Below, one piece after another: positions 1-8,632 of a stretch of DNA of 64,000 nt. The notes below the pieces were generated by a model. That model made no database searches, was not told where the DNA came from, and was given only the letters and a program-made list of their open reading frames with translations. The stretch lies in assembly GCA_964472565.1 (NCBI GenBank), contig CAYYNB010000010.1:1-64000 (forward strand). The letters run 5' to 3'. The stretch's first letter is position 1; every line of letters begins with the position of its first letter. The stretch is from DATAMF01 sp964472565 (GTDB lineage Bacteria > Chloroflexota > Anaerolineae > Aggregatilineales > Aggregatilineaceae). Position numbers and translations under genes: made by a program.

Positions 1-82
1 ATCTAAGGGAAGCCTTACATCAAACTTAGGTCCGCCGAAAAATCATCAATAAAAACAGTGATGGGCATCTCAGTCACAAGGG

Positions 83-973
83 TTATACTTCGATCCCAAA
101 CACCAGTCGGACAACATTCCCAATGATGAAAGACAGCCCCGCTACGCCGAGGCTGATAGTTGCCATCTCGACAAAGCGGCGGCGAAACGGAAGATCTTTA
201 GCGACTGAGATATAGTAGTTGAATACCGCAATAATCGAAACGGCATTCACCAACGTCCAGATCAAACAGGCAACATAGTTGTTTAAAATCAAATAGGGCA
301 GAATGAGGAATATCACCGTAAAAACATAGGCTATGCCGGTATAAATGGCTGATTTGAGCGGGTTTTGTTTGGTTTGTTCACCCTGCGAAGCCTGCGTCGA
401 GAGATATTCCGAAGCGGCCATTGATAAAGAAGCTGAAATGCCGGTAATAAAGCCCGCCAATGCGATCACCTGTGTATCTTGGAAGGCAAAAGTCAGGCCT
501 GCCAGTGCGCCCGTTAGCTCAACCAGAGCATCATTCAGTCCCAGCACGACAGAGCCAATATATTTCAGACTCTCCTCATCGATCATATCGATGAGTTCGG
601 TTTCGTGTTGTTCTTCTTCTTTGAGAACGCCTTCAATTTCTGGAAGGGATTGGAGAATGCTGGCGTAACTCTTCTGTCCGGCCTCTTCTCCTTTTTCCAT
701 CAATTTGATTGCAAAAGTCAGACCAAACAGCTTGGCAATCCAAAAGTAAAGCCGCACCTTGAACTGATCGGGCTGAACATCGGTTTGAGTGTAATTTTTC
801 CAGATCAGATAGTGTTGGTATTCTTGCTCAGCAATTTGATGCAGGGTTTCCTTGTTATGACTATCCGTTACCATTTCCGCCAGCTTATGATACATGTGAT
901 AGCTGGCTATCTCGGCTTTTTGCATGACCAGAAGCTGCCCACGCAGCTCAGGTTTGATCGTTTGGACATCCAT
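83..973 (-). CDS. Ferritin-like / VIT1-CCC1 iron transporter fusion (MbfA-like)
   Basis: A 296-residue membrane protein. Residues about 10-135 form a rubrerythrin-like four-helix region with spaced Glu/His residues (EIASYHMYHKL, EQEYQHY, KEEEQHETEL) suited to a di-iron site. Residues about 138-296 match the VIT1/CCC1 fold, with GLNDALVELTGALAGLTFAF, GFITGISASLSMAASEYLS and about five membrane segments. Proteins of this architecture (MbfA in rhizobia) export or sequester Fe2+ across the cytoplasmic membrane, so the inferred role is iron or manganese detoxification. It lies 33 bases downstream of the LysR gene on the same strand, with GGAG ahead of its ATG, so the two are probably co-transcribed. 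Substrate and direction of transport cannot be read from the sequence. Confidence 0.85.
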   Translation of the reverse strand: MDVQTIKPELRGQLLVMQKAEIASYHMYHKLAEMVTDSHNKETLHQIAEQEYQHYLIWKNYTQTDVQPDQFKVRLYFWIAKLFGLTFAIKLMEKGEEAGQKSYASILQSLPEIEGVLKEEEQHETELIDMIDEESLKYIGSVVLGLNDALVELTGALAGLTFAFQDTQVIALAGFITGISASLSMAASEYLSTQASQGEQTKQNPLKSAIYTGIAYVFTVIFLILPYLILNNYVACLIWTLVNAVSIIAVFNYYISVAKDLPFRRRFVEMATISLGVAGLSFIIGNVVRLVFGIEV

Positions 974-1006
974 CGTGTGTTTTCTCCATTAGGCGTGTAG
1001 CTAAAA

Positions 1007-1933
1007 TTATGATTCGGCAGCAAGCGGGCGTAAGTCAGCATTTTCAGGCGCAAATACAAAATCCCAGAATGCGGCTCGTGCTTCTTGTGCGCGAAAATCG
1101 GTATTACGCGCCATATAGAGTTTTTGTACCAATTGCAGCCCTTCAACCGGAATACTCACCGCGAGTTCTTCATGTAAAACATGCCGTGTGGCAATCTGTG
1201 AGACAAATGCTGGCCCAACCCCTTCACACACTGCCTGTATAATTGCCTCTGTATTTTCCAAAACCAACCTTGTCTGAAGCATCTCGACATTGAGATCGTA
1301 CTTGGAAAGCTCGCGGTTTAGGGTGATCGATGTTCCTGAACTTGATTCGCGCAAAACAATAGGATATTCAACCAGATTTTCCGGCAGCAAACGGTCTGCT
1401 TGTGCCCAGGCATGGCCCTTCGGAACTATCAGCACAAGCTCATCATCGGCGAAGTGCTGGTACTCAATATGGTGTCGTGGAACCCGTAAACTGCTGATCG
1501 CCAGATCAACTTCCCCTGCGGTCAGGCTTTCCAATGCCTGGTCGCGTGGTCCAACCCGGCAGACCGTCCGCACATTAGGATAACAGGTCATGAAGCGCGC
1601 CATGATTTTAGGCAGAATATATTTGCCTGCTGCCGTGCTGCACCCTATTGTGAGCGTCCCCCATAACTCGCCGCGCTGCGAGCTAATCATTTCCTCCAGA
1701 CAGGTCGCATCGCGCAGCAGCTTGCGCACACCGGGAACCGCCGCCTCACCAATATCACTCAGACGAATACTGCGTCCTACCCGGTCAAATAATAGAATTC
1801 CAAGCTTTTCTTCCAATGTTTGAATATGGGCACTCACCGCCGATTGGGACAAATTCAAGATACGCGCGGTTTCCGAAAAGTTCTCAGTTTCAGCCGCGAT
1901 CAGAAAAATTTGTAGTTCATAAAGTTCAAGCAT
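1007..1933 (-). CDS. LysR-family transcriptional regulator
   Basis: A 308-residue regulator of normal LysR length. Residues 1-60 carry the winged helix-turn-helix (FSETARILNLSQSAVSAHIQTLEEKLG), and residues about 90-295 the periplasmic-binding-like effector domain (TLTIGCSTAAGKYILPKI). It is divergent from the multiheme cytochrome gene at 2118, with a 184-base intergenic region, the usual layout for a LysR protein controlling its neighbour. It also runs into the iron transporter gene at 83-973. Relatives I recall from selenium-associated loci are of this type, which would fit the proposed selenoprotein next door, but that is recollection only. The effector is unknown. Confidence 0.85.
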   Translation of the reverse strand: MLELYELQIFLIAAETENFSETARILNLSQSAVSAHIQTLEEKLGILLFDRVGRSIRLSDIGEAAVPGVRKLLRDATCLEEMISSQRGELWGTLTIGCSTAAGKYILPKIMARFMTCYPNVRTVCRVGPRDQALESLTAGEVDLAISSLRVPRHHIEYQHFADDELVLIVPKGHAWAQADRLLPENLVEYPIVLRESSSGTSITLNRELSKYDLNVEMLQTRLVLENTEAIIQAVCEGVGPAFVSQIATRHVLHEELAVSIPVEGLQLVQKLYMARNTDFRAQEARAAFWDFVFAPENADLRPLAAES

Positions 1934-2069
1934 CGTTCCAACCTTTGGTCAGCGACCATGTAAGCTGTGGTAATTATGAATCCTTCTTAGCAGATTTTGG
2001 AAGGGCGAGATACAGCCAAATATCACAAGAAAAACGGATAAATGCCAGTGCCTCTTATCAGTTAATCAG

Positions 2070-2097
2070 TTTACACTGTGCTATAGGAATGCGTTTT
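2070..2097 (+). promoter_or_regulatory. Candidate promoter of the multiheme cytochrome gene
   Basis: TTTACA (2070-2075) and TATAGG (2092-2097) are 16 bases apart, with TG one base ahead of the -10 (extended -10). This sits 21 bases before the start codon at 2118, in the region divergent from the LysR gene. Confidence 0.45.
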
Positions 2098-2117
2098 ACG
2101 CACGACTCGGAGTGCAA

Positions 2118-3791
2118 ATGAAAAAATTTAACAGTAGCGGGCTGCTTGCTCTCATCGGAGGGTTGGCCACAGGTGTGGTAGTCCTGGCGGGTTGTGGACC
2201 AGATAAAACAGCCCCGGAATTTGCCCAGGTTATCCAGCCAACGACGGTAGCTCTCGAACCTACACTGGCGGCCACAATTTCTCCCAATCCGGTTATAGAT
2301 ACTGAATGTTTGGCTTGCCATCAGGATCAGGATCGCCTAAAAGAACTGGCAGTTGAAGACGTCCAGGCAGAAACTTTATCCGAAGGGCCTGGCTGAGGCG
2401 GCTCTGTGCCTCCGTTGGAGGCTTGGGAGAAAGTCTGGATTAACGGCGAAACATTTGCCAGCGATGTACATTCATATATCAACTGCACAACTTGTCACTT
2501 GGGACAATCAGTGGACGATATGGAACTGGCTCATCAGGGCTTAGTCACAGATCCATCTGAAAACCCGGAACAGGTCTGTGCCAGTTGTCATCCAGATGTA
2601 GCACCGCATTCTGTAAATAGTTTGCATACAACGCTTGCGGGATACGATACGGTCCTCCATCAACGTAGTTCGCCCGAACATTATGAAACATTAGAACTGA
2701 TGGAGTCGTATCACTGCGACTCATGTCATGCCTCCTGCGGTCAGTGTCATGTCAGCCAGCCCACATCGGTTGGCGGCGGGTTGTTAGAAGGCCATACCTT
2801 TGTTCAAACCCCGCCGATGAGCCGGACCTGTACAGGATGTCACGGCAGCCGTGTCAAAAATGAGTATTATGGTCTAAACGAAGGTTTTCCTGGCGATGTC
2901 CATCTCCGCGAAGCGCGTATGGCCTGTACGGACTGTCATACTGGAGCGGAAATGCATGGCGGCACCGATTCGTTGGAGACCGTCGATGTATTGGTCAGTG
3001 ACGGACAGGATACACCCGCTTCGAAGCCTATGACACACCGTTATGATGCGCCCCGTGAACCCACCTGTGAGTCATGCCACACGGAGCAAATCGGTGTTGG
3101 ATCCGGCATACCAGAACATGAAGTCCACCCGGTAGAACTTTTGGCTTGCGAAGTTTGCCACAGCGTGAGCTACACCCACTGCACAAACTGCCATGTAGAA
3201 CGAACAGAGGATGATGTTGCCTTCTACAGTATCGAGTCCCATAGTCTTGGATTCTACATTGGCCTCAACTCGCGCACATCCGATCGCCCTTACAAATATG
3301 TCCCGGTACGTCACGTACCAGTTGACATCAATTCCTTTAGTTTCTATGGCGAAGGCTTGCTGGCGAATTTTCTGAACCGCGCCACCTGGGCGTATGCCAC
3401 ACCGCATAATACCCAGTTGGATACACCCCAAACCCAGACATGTTTAGCCTGTCACGAAAATGACGCCATCTTTCTGACCCCGGATAAAGTGGACCCTGCT
3501 GAATTGGACGGCGCAAATCTGGAAGTTATAGTCGAACATGCACCGGCTTTCCCCGAAGGATATGAACAATATCTGGAAGCGCAGGAAGCCGAAGCTCAGC
3601 CATCCGAGTCTGGTGAAGAAGAAACTGCGCCATCCGGCGATAGTGATGCGGATTTCTGGGGCAGCGACAGCAGCCCAATACCTACCGAGTCCAGCAGTGA
3701 TGCCGATTTTTGGGGTGAGGACAGTAGTCCTGCACCTACAGAAGCCAGTAGCGATGCCGATTTCTGGGGCAGCGACAGCACCCCTGAATAG
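2118..3791 (+). CDS. extKL: ExtKL-like 11-heme c-type cytochrome lipoprotein with in-frame TGA (candidate selenoprotein)
   Basis: Start ATG 2118 has GGAG at 2109-2112. It opens a lipoprotein signal peptide with lipobox LAGC. One TGA (2394-2396, codon 93) interrupts the frame, but the same frame continues to 3791, giving 557 residues if read through. There are 11 CXXCH haem motifs: 1 before the TGA and 10 after. The TGA lies in a Gly-rich context (EGPG-TGA-GGSV). I recall Cys at the matching point of related cytochromes, and the NCBI name (seleno)protein ExtKL for Geobacter relatives. A hairpin fitting a bacterial SECIS follows directly. If the TGA stopped translation, the rest would lack any export signal and could not receive haem. 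The C-terminus has three DADFWG repeats. Likely role: extracytoplasmic electron transfer alongside the rhodanese downstream. The alternative is a nonsense-mutated pseudogene. Confidence 0.7.
2397..2429 (+). promoter_or_regulatory. Candidate bacterial SECIS element
   Basis: Immediately after the TGA, GCCTCC (2408-2413) and GGAGGC (2417-2422) form a perfect 6-bp stem closing the loop GTT. A lower helix CTCT/GGAG (2402-2405 with 2426-2429) extends it across a 2x3 internal loop. The apical loop starts 17 bases after the TGA and its first base is G. The bacterial SECIS consensus as I know it asks for a loop about 16-37 bases from the UGA with G among its first two bases. The hairpin is translated as part of the cytochrome. 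Confidence 0.6.
3642..3788 (+). repeat. 54-bp tandem repeat encoding SDADFWG units
   Basis: The C-terminal end of the cytochrome has three units of 18 codons (3642-3695, 3696-3749, 3750-3788, the last incomplete). Each unit starts SDADFWG followed by an acidic Ser/Pro/Thr-rich linker. Codons differ between units, so the peptide pattern is kept while the DNA has drifted. Confidence 0.9.
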
Positions 3792-3825
3792 ATTTGAGAC
3801 AAGAAGATATGGAGGCCCAGGTTAT

Positions 3826-5481
3826 ATGCGAAAACTAATTTCTTTCCTGTTTGTACTGGCACTCATTGTGCCGCTTGCACTCCCCTTTGCGCCTGTTCTG
3901 GCTCAAGATGGAACAGCCGTTGTTGCACGTCTTGAGGAGTATAATGCTAATCTGCCCAGCGGATACGGTAATGTGTCAATTACCGATCTTTCCGCTGAAC
4001 TGGTGGATAACCCGGACATTCTGCTGCTTGATGTGCGCCAGCCCGAAGAATATGCTGAGGGTCACATTGCCGGGGCATTCAACATCCCCATCCGCGATGT
4101 CGTTAAGAACCTCAATCTGCTGCCCGATCTAGACGCCAAAATTGTGGCGATATGTGGGTCAGCATTCCGCTCTTCAATTGGCATGACCGCGCTCCAAATC
4201 TTGGGGTACACGGACGTTCGTAGCATGTCCGGCGGTATGAGTGCCTGGAAGGAAGAGGGTCTGGCTACCGTCACTGATGCGTTCACGCCCGAAGCCAGTA
4301 CGGCTCCTGAAATTGATTCTGAAGTATTAGCGGCAGTCGATGCGGCGTTGTCAGGGTTGCCTGAAGGCTTTGGCGGCGTCAAAGCGGAAGATCTAAATGC
4401 CGAAATGGCGGACAATCCTCCGGCTCAGTTGATCGATGTGCGCACGCCTGACGAATGGGCCACTGGTTACATCGCGGGTGCGGTTCACATGCCCCTCGAA
4501 TCTTTTATGAGCTATGCTGGGGAACTGCCGACAGACAAAGCGGCTAATCTGGTTGTGTATTGCAAGGGTGGACATCGTGGCAATATGGTTGCCACAATGC
4601 TGCGCACGTTGGGGTATACCAATGTGCGGAATATATCAGGTGGTATTGGCGGCTGGACAACAGCCGGATTGGCAATTGAAGGCGCGGCCCCTGCTGAACC
4701 GGCTGCCGAACTCGATCTCGTCACACTGCTGGATAGCTATATTACGGGTCTGCCCAACACCTTTAACGCGGTCAAAGCCAGTGATCTGGCCGTCGAATTA
4801 GCTGAAACCCCCGATCTGCTGCTCGTCGATGTTCGCACCGTAGACGAATATGTGGAAGGACATATCGAAGGCGCGATCAACATCCCGCTGACCGAAATTA
4901 CCGATCATCTGGATATGCTTCCAGCACTCGATCAACCAATGGTGATCTACTGTGGTAGCGGGCACCGTTCTGTGATGGCAATGGCTGTATTCAATCTGTT
5001 GGGTTATGTCAACGCCCGTAGTATGTTGGGCGGCGTGAAAGCCTGGACCTCCGCAGAACTACCTTTGACGACAGATGAAATTACGTATGAAGCTGGAACC
5101 GCTCCTGCTATTGACCCGGCGTTGTTCGCGGCCTTAGATGCCTATGTGAAGGCGATCCCGGCAGGTTATTATGCCATCAGCGCCGACGATCTCAATGTGG
5201 CCCTGGTTGAAACGCCACCCGCGCTCATTGATGTTCGCACTGATGAAGAAGTTGCCAATGGGATTATCGAGGGCGCACAGCATATTGAACTGCGTAGTTT
5301 TGTAGCCCAGATGAGTGCATGGCCCGCGGACAAAGCCGCTCCCATTGTGATCTACTGCGGCAGTGATCACCGTGCCGTAATCGCAATGGTGGCTATGCAG
5401 TTGATGGGCTACCAGGATGTACGCACACTTGGCGGCGGACTTCAAGCCTGGTTAGCCAAAGAATATCCTGTTGTACAGTAA
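3826..5481 (+). CDS. Exported protein with four tandem rhodanese domains
   Basis: The start is ATG 3826, with GGAGG at 3811-3815 and a signal peptide (MRKLISFLFVLALIVPLALP...VLAQ) right after it; the frame is open further upstream but overlaps the cytochrome gene. The 551-residue product has four rhodanese modules of about 130 residues. Each keeps the active-site Cys and loop: CGSAFRS, CKGGHRG, CGSGHRS and CGSDHRA. DVR substrate-loop motifs (LLLDVRQPEEY, LIDVRTPDEW, LLVDVRTVDEY, LIDVRTDEE) precede each. It begins 34 bases after the cytochrome gene, so the two likely form one operon. Rhodaneses carry sulfane sulfur or selenium, and Geobacter Ext loci also pair cytochromes with rhodaneses. Inferred role: extracytoplasmic sulfur or selenium handling linked to the cytochrome. 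Confidence 0.9.
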   Translation: MRKLISFLFVLALIVPLALPFAPVLAQDGTAVVARLEEYNANLPSGYGNVSITDLSAELVDNPDILLLDVRQPEEYAEGHIAGAFNIPIRDVVKNLNLLPDLDAKIVAICGSAFRSSIGMTALQILGYTDVRSMSGGMSAWKEEGLATVTDAFTPEASTAPEIDSEVLAAVDAALSGLPEGFGGVKAEDLNAEMADNPPAQLIDVRTPDEWATGYIAGAVHMPLESFMSYAGELPTDKAANLVVYCKGGHRGNMVATMLRTLGYTNVRNISGGIGGWTTAGLAIEGAAPAEPAAELDLVTLLDSYITGLPNTFNAVKASDLAVELAETPDLLLVDVRTVDEYVEGHIEGAINIPLTEITDHLDMLPALDQPMVIYCGSGHRSVMAMAVFNLLGYVNARSMLGGVKAWTSAELPLTTDEITYEAGTAPAIDPALFAALDAYVKAIPAGYYAISADDLNVALVETPPALIDVRTDEEVANGIIEGAQHIELRSFVAQMSAWPADKAAPIVIYCGSDHRAVIAMVAMQLMGYQDVRTLGGGLQAWLAKEYPVVQ

Positions 5482-5505
5482 CCATCAGTTTTAGGGTAAG
5501 AATCA

Positions 5506-5535
5506 AGCCTCAGCGTTGTATGCTGGGGCTTTTTT
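5506..5535 (+). terminator. Intrinsic terminator after the cytochrome-rhodanese operon
   Basis: AGCCTCAGC/GCTGGGGCT forms a 9-bp stem (5506-5514 with 5522-5530, one G-U pair) followed by a T-run to 5535. Confidence 0.85.
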
Positions 5536-5601
5536 ATTGTGAGCCATACAGGTTTGCATTAGTATCAATATAGGTGAGGTTAGTCGAACAGTCATGCGCG
5601 C

Positions 5602-6291
5602 ATGAAACGACGTTTATCTCTAATCCTGGTGCTGGTACTCGCGAGCAGTTTTGCCTGTATCTCTACCCTTTTCCCCATTTCACTATCGAGCAGCGCGAAG
5701 TCTTTCGCTGTTAGCTCGCTCACACCGTTTCGACAACTACCAGGACGCCCTACGCCAACTTCGCGCCAGACATCTACCCCCAACCCCTCAACTGTTTCTC
5801 CTACACCGGTATATGATTGCACATCCATATTTCCGCTGGAAAATATCGAGGCGATTGAGTTTGGCCGTACGACGATTCAACAACTTGAGTCCACTTTTGG
5901 GCGTGGAACATACCATACCGGACGCCCTGTGCGGTTTAAGTTTGAAGAGGGTGGTTGTACTTTATTCGTTGAGATGGGCACCAATGAAGCACAGGAAGTT
6001 GAACTCTTGAGTTATGGCACCCTGGAAATGTTAATAGAGCGCTACGGAGAACCCGCAACAGTGGGAATTTCACAAGGTAATCTGACATTGCTGACCGCTG
6101 ATGTAGCCGTTCTTTTCTACCCCAAGCAGGGTGCCATTGCGATTTTTGACGTTAGCCCTGATTTTCTGACACCAACGACGCCTATCAGTCATTTATTTTT
6201 ACGGCCAGCGTTTGAGATTGATAAACAACTGAAGCGTCTGAATGTTCAACCCGTAGAATGGGATGCGCCCTCAATTGCTCCTTCTCAGTAA
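5602..6291 (+). CDS. Hypothetical lipoprotein
   Basis: A 229-residue protein with a lipoprotein signal (MKRRLSLILVLVLASSFAC), then a Ser/Thr/Pro-rich linker to about residue 70 and a compact domain. It has a few Cys (YDCTSIF, GGCTLF) and no family I recognise. It follows the operon terminator and precedes a small membrane-protein gene on the same strand. Inferred to be surface-anchored; function unknown. Confidence 0.7.
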   Translation: MKRRLSLILVLVLASSFACISTLFPISLSSSAKSFAVSSLTPFRQLPGRPTPTSRQTSTPNPSTVSPTPVYDCTSIFPLENIEAIEFGRTTIQQLESTFGRGTYHTGRPVRFKFEEGGCTLFVEMGTNEAQEVELLSYGTLEMLIERYGEPATVGISQGNLTLLTADVAVLFYPKQGAIAIFDVSPDFLTPTTPISHLFLRPAFEIDKQLKRLNVQPVEWDAPSIAPSQ

Positions 6292-6356
6292 GATCGTGTA
6301 AAATTCAGCCATTCCTACCCCGTCTTTATGTTAATTCTTCGTCAAGGAGTAGACGA

Positions 6357-6932
6357 ATGGAAAATTTTAATGAAATGGTTAAATTGTTAGGCCTCACCGA
6401 TCAAATTCAGTGGGATTTTGCTCTTTATTGGCTTTTCTTTATCAACGTTATTTTGCTGATGGTCCAGCCCGAAGGCTCCGCTTTCGCAACAATGTTGGGA
6501 ATTGCGGTACTTGTTTCGGCAGTGATCGATAAAACGTTTGCGTTTGGCTATATGCTAGACCCAGGAGCCTATACACCTCAAAAATATCATGAGGAGGTCT
6601 TCATTGGCACCTATCTCGTTCGGGTTGCAATGTTTGTTGGGCCTCTAACAGTGGCTGGCTCAACAAAAGACCCAAAAGTTCGTGGGCTGGCAATCATCGC
6701 GGGCATTTCCGGTGGGGTTTATATGTTTGCCCGGTGGTTTTTCCAGCAGTACAAATCGGATGTCAAAGGTCGTATTAGCTACCTTGACATCCAATTCGCA
6801 TTGCAAGATGTTGGGTTACTGCTGCTTTTGGGGCGTGTCTGGTTGCGTCACCACTTCACGGTAAACCGGAACATTCCAGTGACCGTACTGGGCAACGTTG
6901 CCTCGGACGACGTTGAAATAAAGATCGCGTAG
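6357..6932 (+). CDS. Hypothetical membrane protein overlapping ilvE tail-to-tail
   Basis: ATG 6357 has AAGGAG at 6344-6349; the open frame also extends upstream. The 191-residue product has about five hydrophobic segments (DFALYWLFFINVILLMV, FATMLGIAVLVSAVI, YLVRVAMFVGPLTVAG and a last one near LLLLLG). No family recognised. Its last 39 codons (6816-6932) lie antisense to the 3' end of ilvE, an unusually long convergent overlap. The tail after the last membrane segment may therefore be the product of a lost stop codon. Confidence 0.6.
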   Translation: MENFNEMVKLLGLTDQIQWDFALYWLFFINVILLMVQPEGSAFATMLGIAVLVSAVIDKTFAFGYMLDPGAYTPQKYHEEVFIGTYLVRVAMFVGPLTVAGSTKDPKVRGLAIIAGISGGVYMFARWFFQQYKSDVKGRISYLDIQFALQDVGLLLLLGRVWLRHHFTVNRNIPVTVLGNVASDDVEIKIA

Positions 6933-7781
6933 CTGGCTTACCACCGGCCCGATTTTGCCTGTCCCAACAGCGCGATGATCGACTTCTGTGACAGCGACAA
7001 CTTGGACGCCAGTTCCACAGAAGAAAATTTCGTCTGCAACAAACACTTCTGTCCGGTCAATCTGGCGAATCTCCACATCCAGTCCCATTTCTTCCTGCAA
7101 TAACTGGATGATGGTACGGCGGGTGATGCCCTCAAGAATATTAGCACTGCTTGGGGGCGTGACCGCAACTCCATTCCGGATCATAAAGAAGTTTTCAGCG
7201 CTGCCCTCGGCAATATGCCCATCCTCGTTTAACACGATAGCTTCATCAAAACCCTTTAGTGCGGCATCTGTTTTGATCAAAGCGGAATTTGCATATGCAC
7301 CTGTGATTTTGCCCCTTGCGGGAATCGCATTGTCATCAATCCGTCGCCATGATGAAAATGTAGCGCGGGCACCTTCCTCATTCGGAATATAACTGCCAAA
7401 CGGAAGCGCAAACATCGTAAAATCGCTGTCCAGGTTGTGCAGCCGTACCCCAATCCCCGCCGAAGACGCATAAATGAGCGGACGGACATAAACATCTTGA
7501 TGATAATTTTCTTGATGAAGGAGGTCCAGTAAAATTTGCAGCATGGATTCAGGTGTGTAGGGCAAATTCATCAATAGAATTTTGCCCGAATCGAGTACGC
7601 GCTTAAAATGATCAAGGGGACGAAAAATATATAATTCCTCGTGCTCCTCATTCCAATAGGCCCGAATTCCGCCAAAGGCTCCTGTACCATAATTCAAAGC
7701 GTGCGTCATGACGCTGACTTTCGCTTCTTCTATTGGTACAATTTTCCCCTGGAAATACGCAAATGACGGTCCTTGAGACAT
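6816..7781 (-). CDS. ilvE: Branched-chain amino acid aminotransferase
   Basis: A 321-residue fold-type IV PLP aminotransferase that interconverts Leu/Ile/Val and their 2-oxo acids using glutamate. The entry motif YFQGKIVPIEEAKVSV, HALNYGTGAFGGIRAY and the PLP lysine K158 in GKITGAYANSAL are all present, as is EGSAENFFMI. Length is a little over the usual 300-310 because of a tail of about 20 residues after YGHWNVP. The start has GGGAGG before ATG 7781. It is the last gene of a leftward group and overlaps the convergent membrane-protein gene by 117 bases. Confidence 0.93.
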   Translation of the reverse strand: MSQGPSFAYFQGKIVPIEEAKVSVMTHALNYGTGAFGGIRAYWNEEHEELYIFRPLDHFKRVLDSGKILLMNLPYTPESMLQILLDLLHQENYHQDVYVRPLIYASSAGIGVRLHNLDSDFTMFALPFGSYIPNEEGARATFSSWRRIDDNAIPARGKITGAYANSALIKTDAALKGFDEAIVLNEDGHIAEGSAENFFMIRNGVAVTPPSSANILEGITRRTIIQLLQEEMGLDVEIRQIDRTEVFVADEIFFCGTGVQVVAVTEVDHRAVGTGKIGPVVSQLRDLYFNVVRGNVAQYGHWNVPVYREVVTQPDTPQKQQ

Positions 7782-7823
7782 TCAATCGCCTCCCGAATAT
7801 GCGATCAGACGAAATACGACCAG

Positions 7824-7829
7824 ATTATA
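7824..7829 (-). promoter_or_regulatory. Candidate -10 element of ilvE
   Basis: Read on the minus strand, a perfect TATAAT (7824-7829) lies about 45 bases before the ilvE start. A weak -35 (CTGTTA) lies 18 bases upstream of it, next to the small palindrome GCAGGTCCTGC. Confidence 0.4.
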
Positions 7830-7889
7830 ATCGCTCGCAGGACCTGCTAACAGCCCAAGCAGAGCCAATATCGGCTAAAACTAGTGCGT

Positions 7890-8630
7890 TTACGGCTCAA
7901 ATTCAAGATAGGTTGTGGTCATTTGATCCAAATCGCTGTAACTTCCCCGCCGATCTTCAGGCAACAAGGCGGCAAGTTGCCACATAGCTTCGCGCGTCAT
8001 TTGATGCATTTCGTCACGTGGAGTCCGCTTGGGATTACTCGGTGCAAATCGGAATGGATGCCCAATGTGAACCTCGACCTGGGCACGACGTAGTCGTTTA
8101 AGACAACCGGGGAAATTGTGCGTTCCTTCCAGTCCAATCGGAACAATCGTCGCGTTGGTTTTTAGCGCAACATAGGTCATGCCGTCTTTTGCCTCAATCA
8201 GCGCCGGATTCCGCGTGCCCTCCGGCGCAATCAGTACCGCATGGCCATGATTTAATAAATCCAGGGTGCTGGCAAGGGCCTGTCGGTCAATTTCGCCGCG
8301 CCGCACCGGATACGCCCCCCAACTGCGCGCCATGATCCCTATAATCGGGTGCTGATAATTTTCGATCTTGGACATGGGAACCAAAAAACGATTTTTCACC
8401 ACGCCGACAACGACAAATGGATCAATCCCCGCAACATGGTTCATAATGACAATGATCGGCCCGGCTGAAGGAACATGCTCGCCCCCTTCAACTCGCACCC
8501 GAACAAAGAACCGGAAAGCAATTTGCCGGAGCAAAAAATCGCGGATAAAGTGGCGGATCCAGTTATAACGTTCCTGGTGTTGAGTTACAGGATGGCCTTG
8601 AGACGATGTAGGGCTTGATGTGGCATCCAT
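7890..8630 (-). CDS. plsC: 1-acyl-sn-glycerol-3-phosphate acyltransferase family protein
   Basis: A 246-residue acyltransferase of the PlsC/LPLAT fold, expected to add the second acyl chain to lysophosphatidic acid at the inner face of the membrane. The catalytic NHX4D block is NHVAGID (H65, D70), and the phosphate-binding block is EGTR at 137-140 (APEGTRN). A hydrophobic run (GPIIVIMNHVAG) leads into the active site. It starts 2 bases after the stop of rluB, so it is likely co-transcribed with the GAF-SpoIIE and rluB genes. The exact acyl acceptor is inferred. Confidence 0.85.
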   Translation of the reverse strand: MDATSSPTSSQGHPVTQHQERYNWIRHFIRDFLLRQIAFRFFVRVRVEGGEHVPSAGPIIVIMNHVAGIDPFVVVGVVKNRFLVPMSKIENYQHPIIGIMARSWGAYPVRRGEIDRQALASTLDLLNHGHAVLIAPEGTRNPALIEAKDGMTYVALKTNATIVPIGLEGTHNFPGCLKRLRRAQVEVHIGHPFRFAPSNPKRTPRDEMHQMTREAMWQLAALLPEDRRGSYSDLDQMTTTYLEFEP

Positions 8631-8632
8631 AC

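Noticed and set aside
2353..2544. A frameshift as the explanation of the broken cytochrome
   Set aside because: Both halves are in the same frame, so no shift is needed; the overlapping alternative frame has no haem motif and no similarity.
3538..3825. Longer N-terminus of the rhodanese protein
   Set aside because: The extension overlaps the cytochrome gene and would hide the signal peptide; ATG 3826 has its own ribosome-binding site.
3826..5481. CRISPR or DNA repeat array suggested by the internal repetition
   Set aside because: The repetition is at protein-domain level (four rhodanese modules) with diverged DNA.
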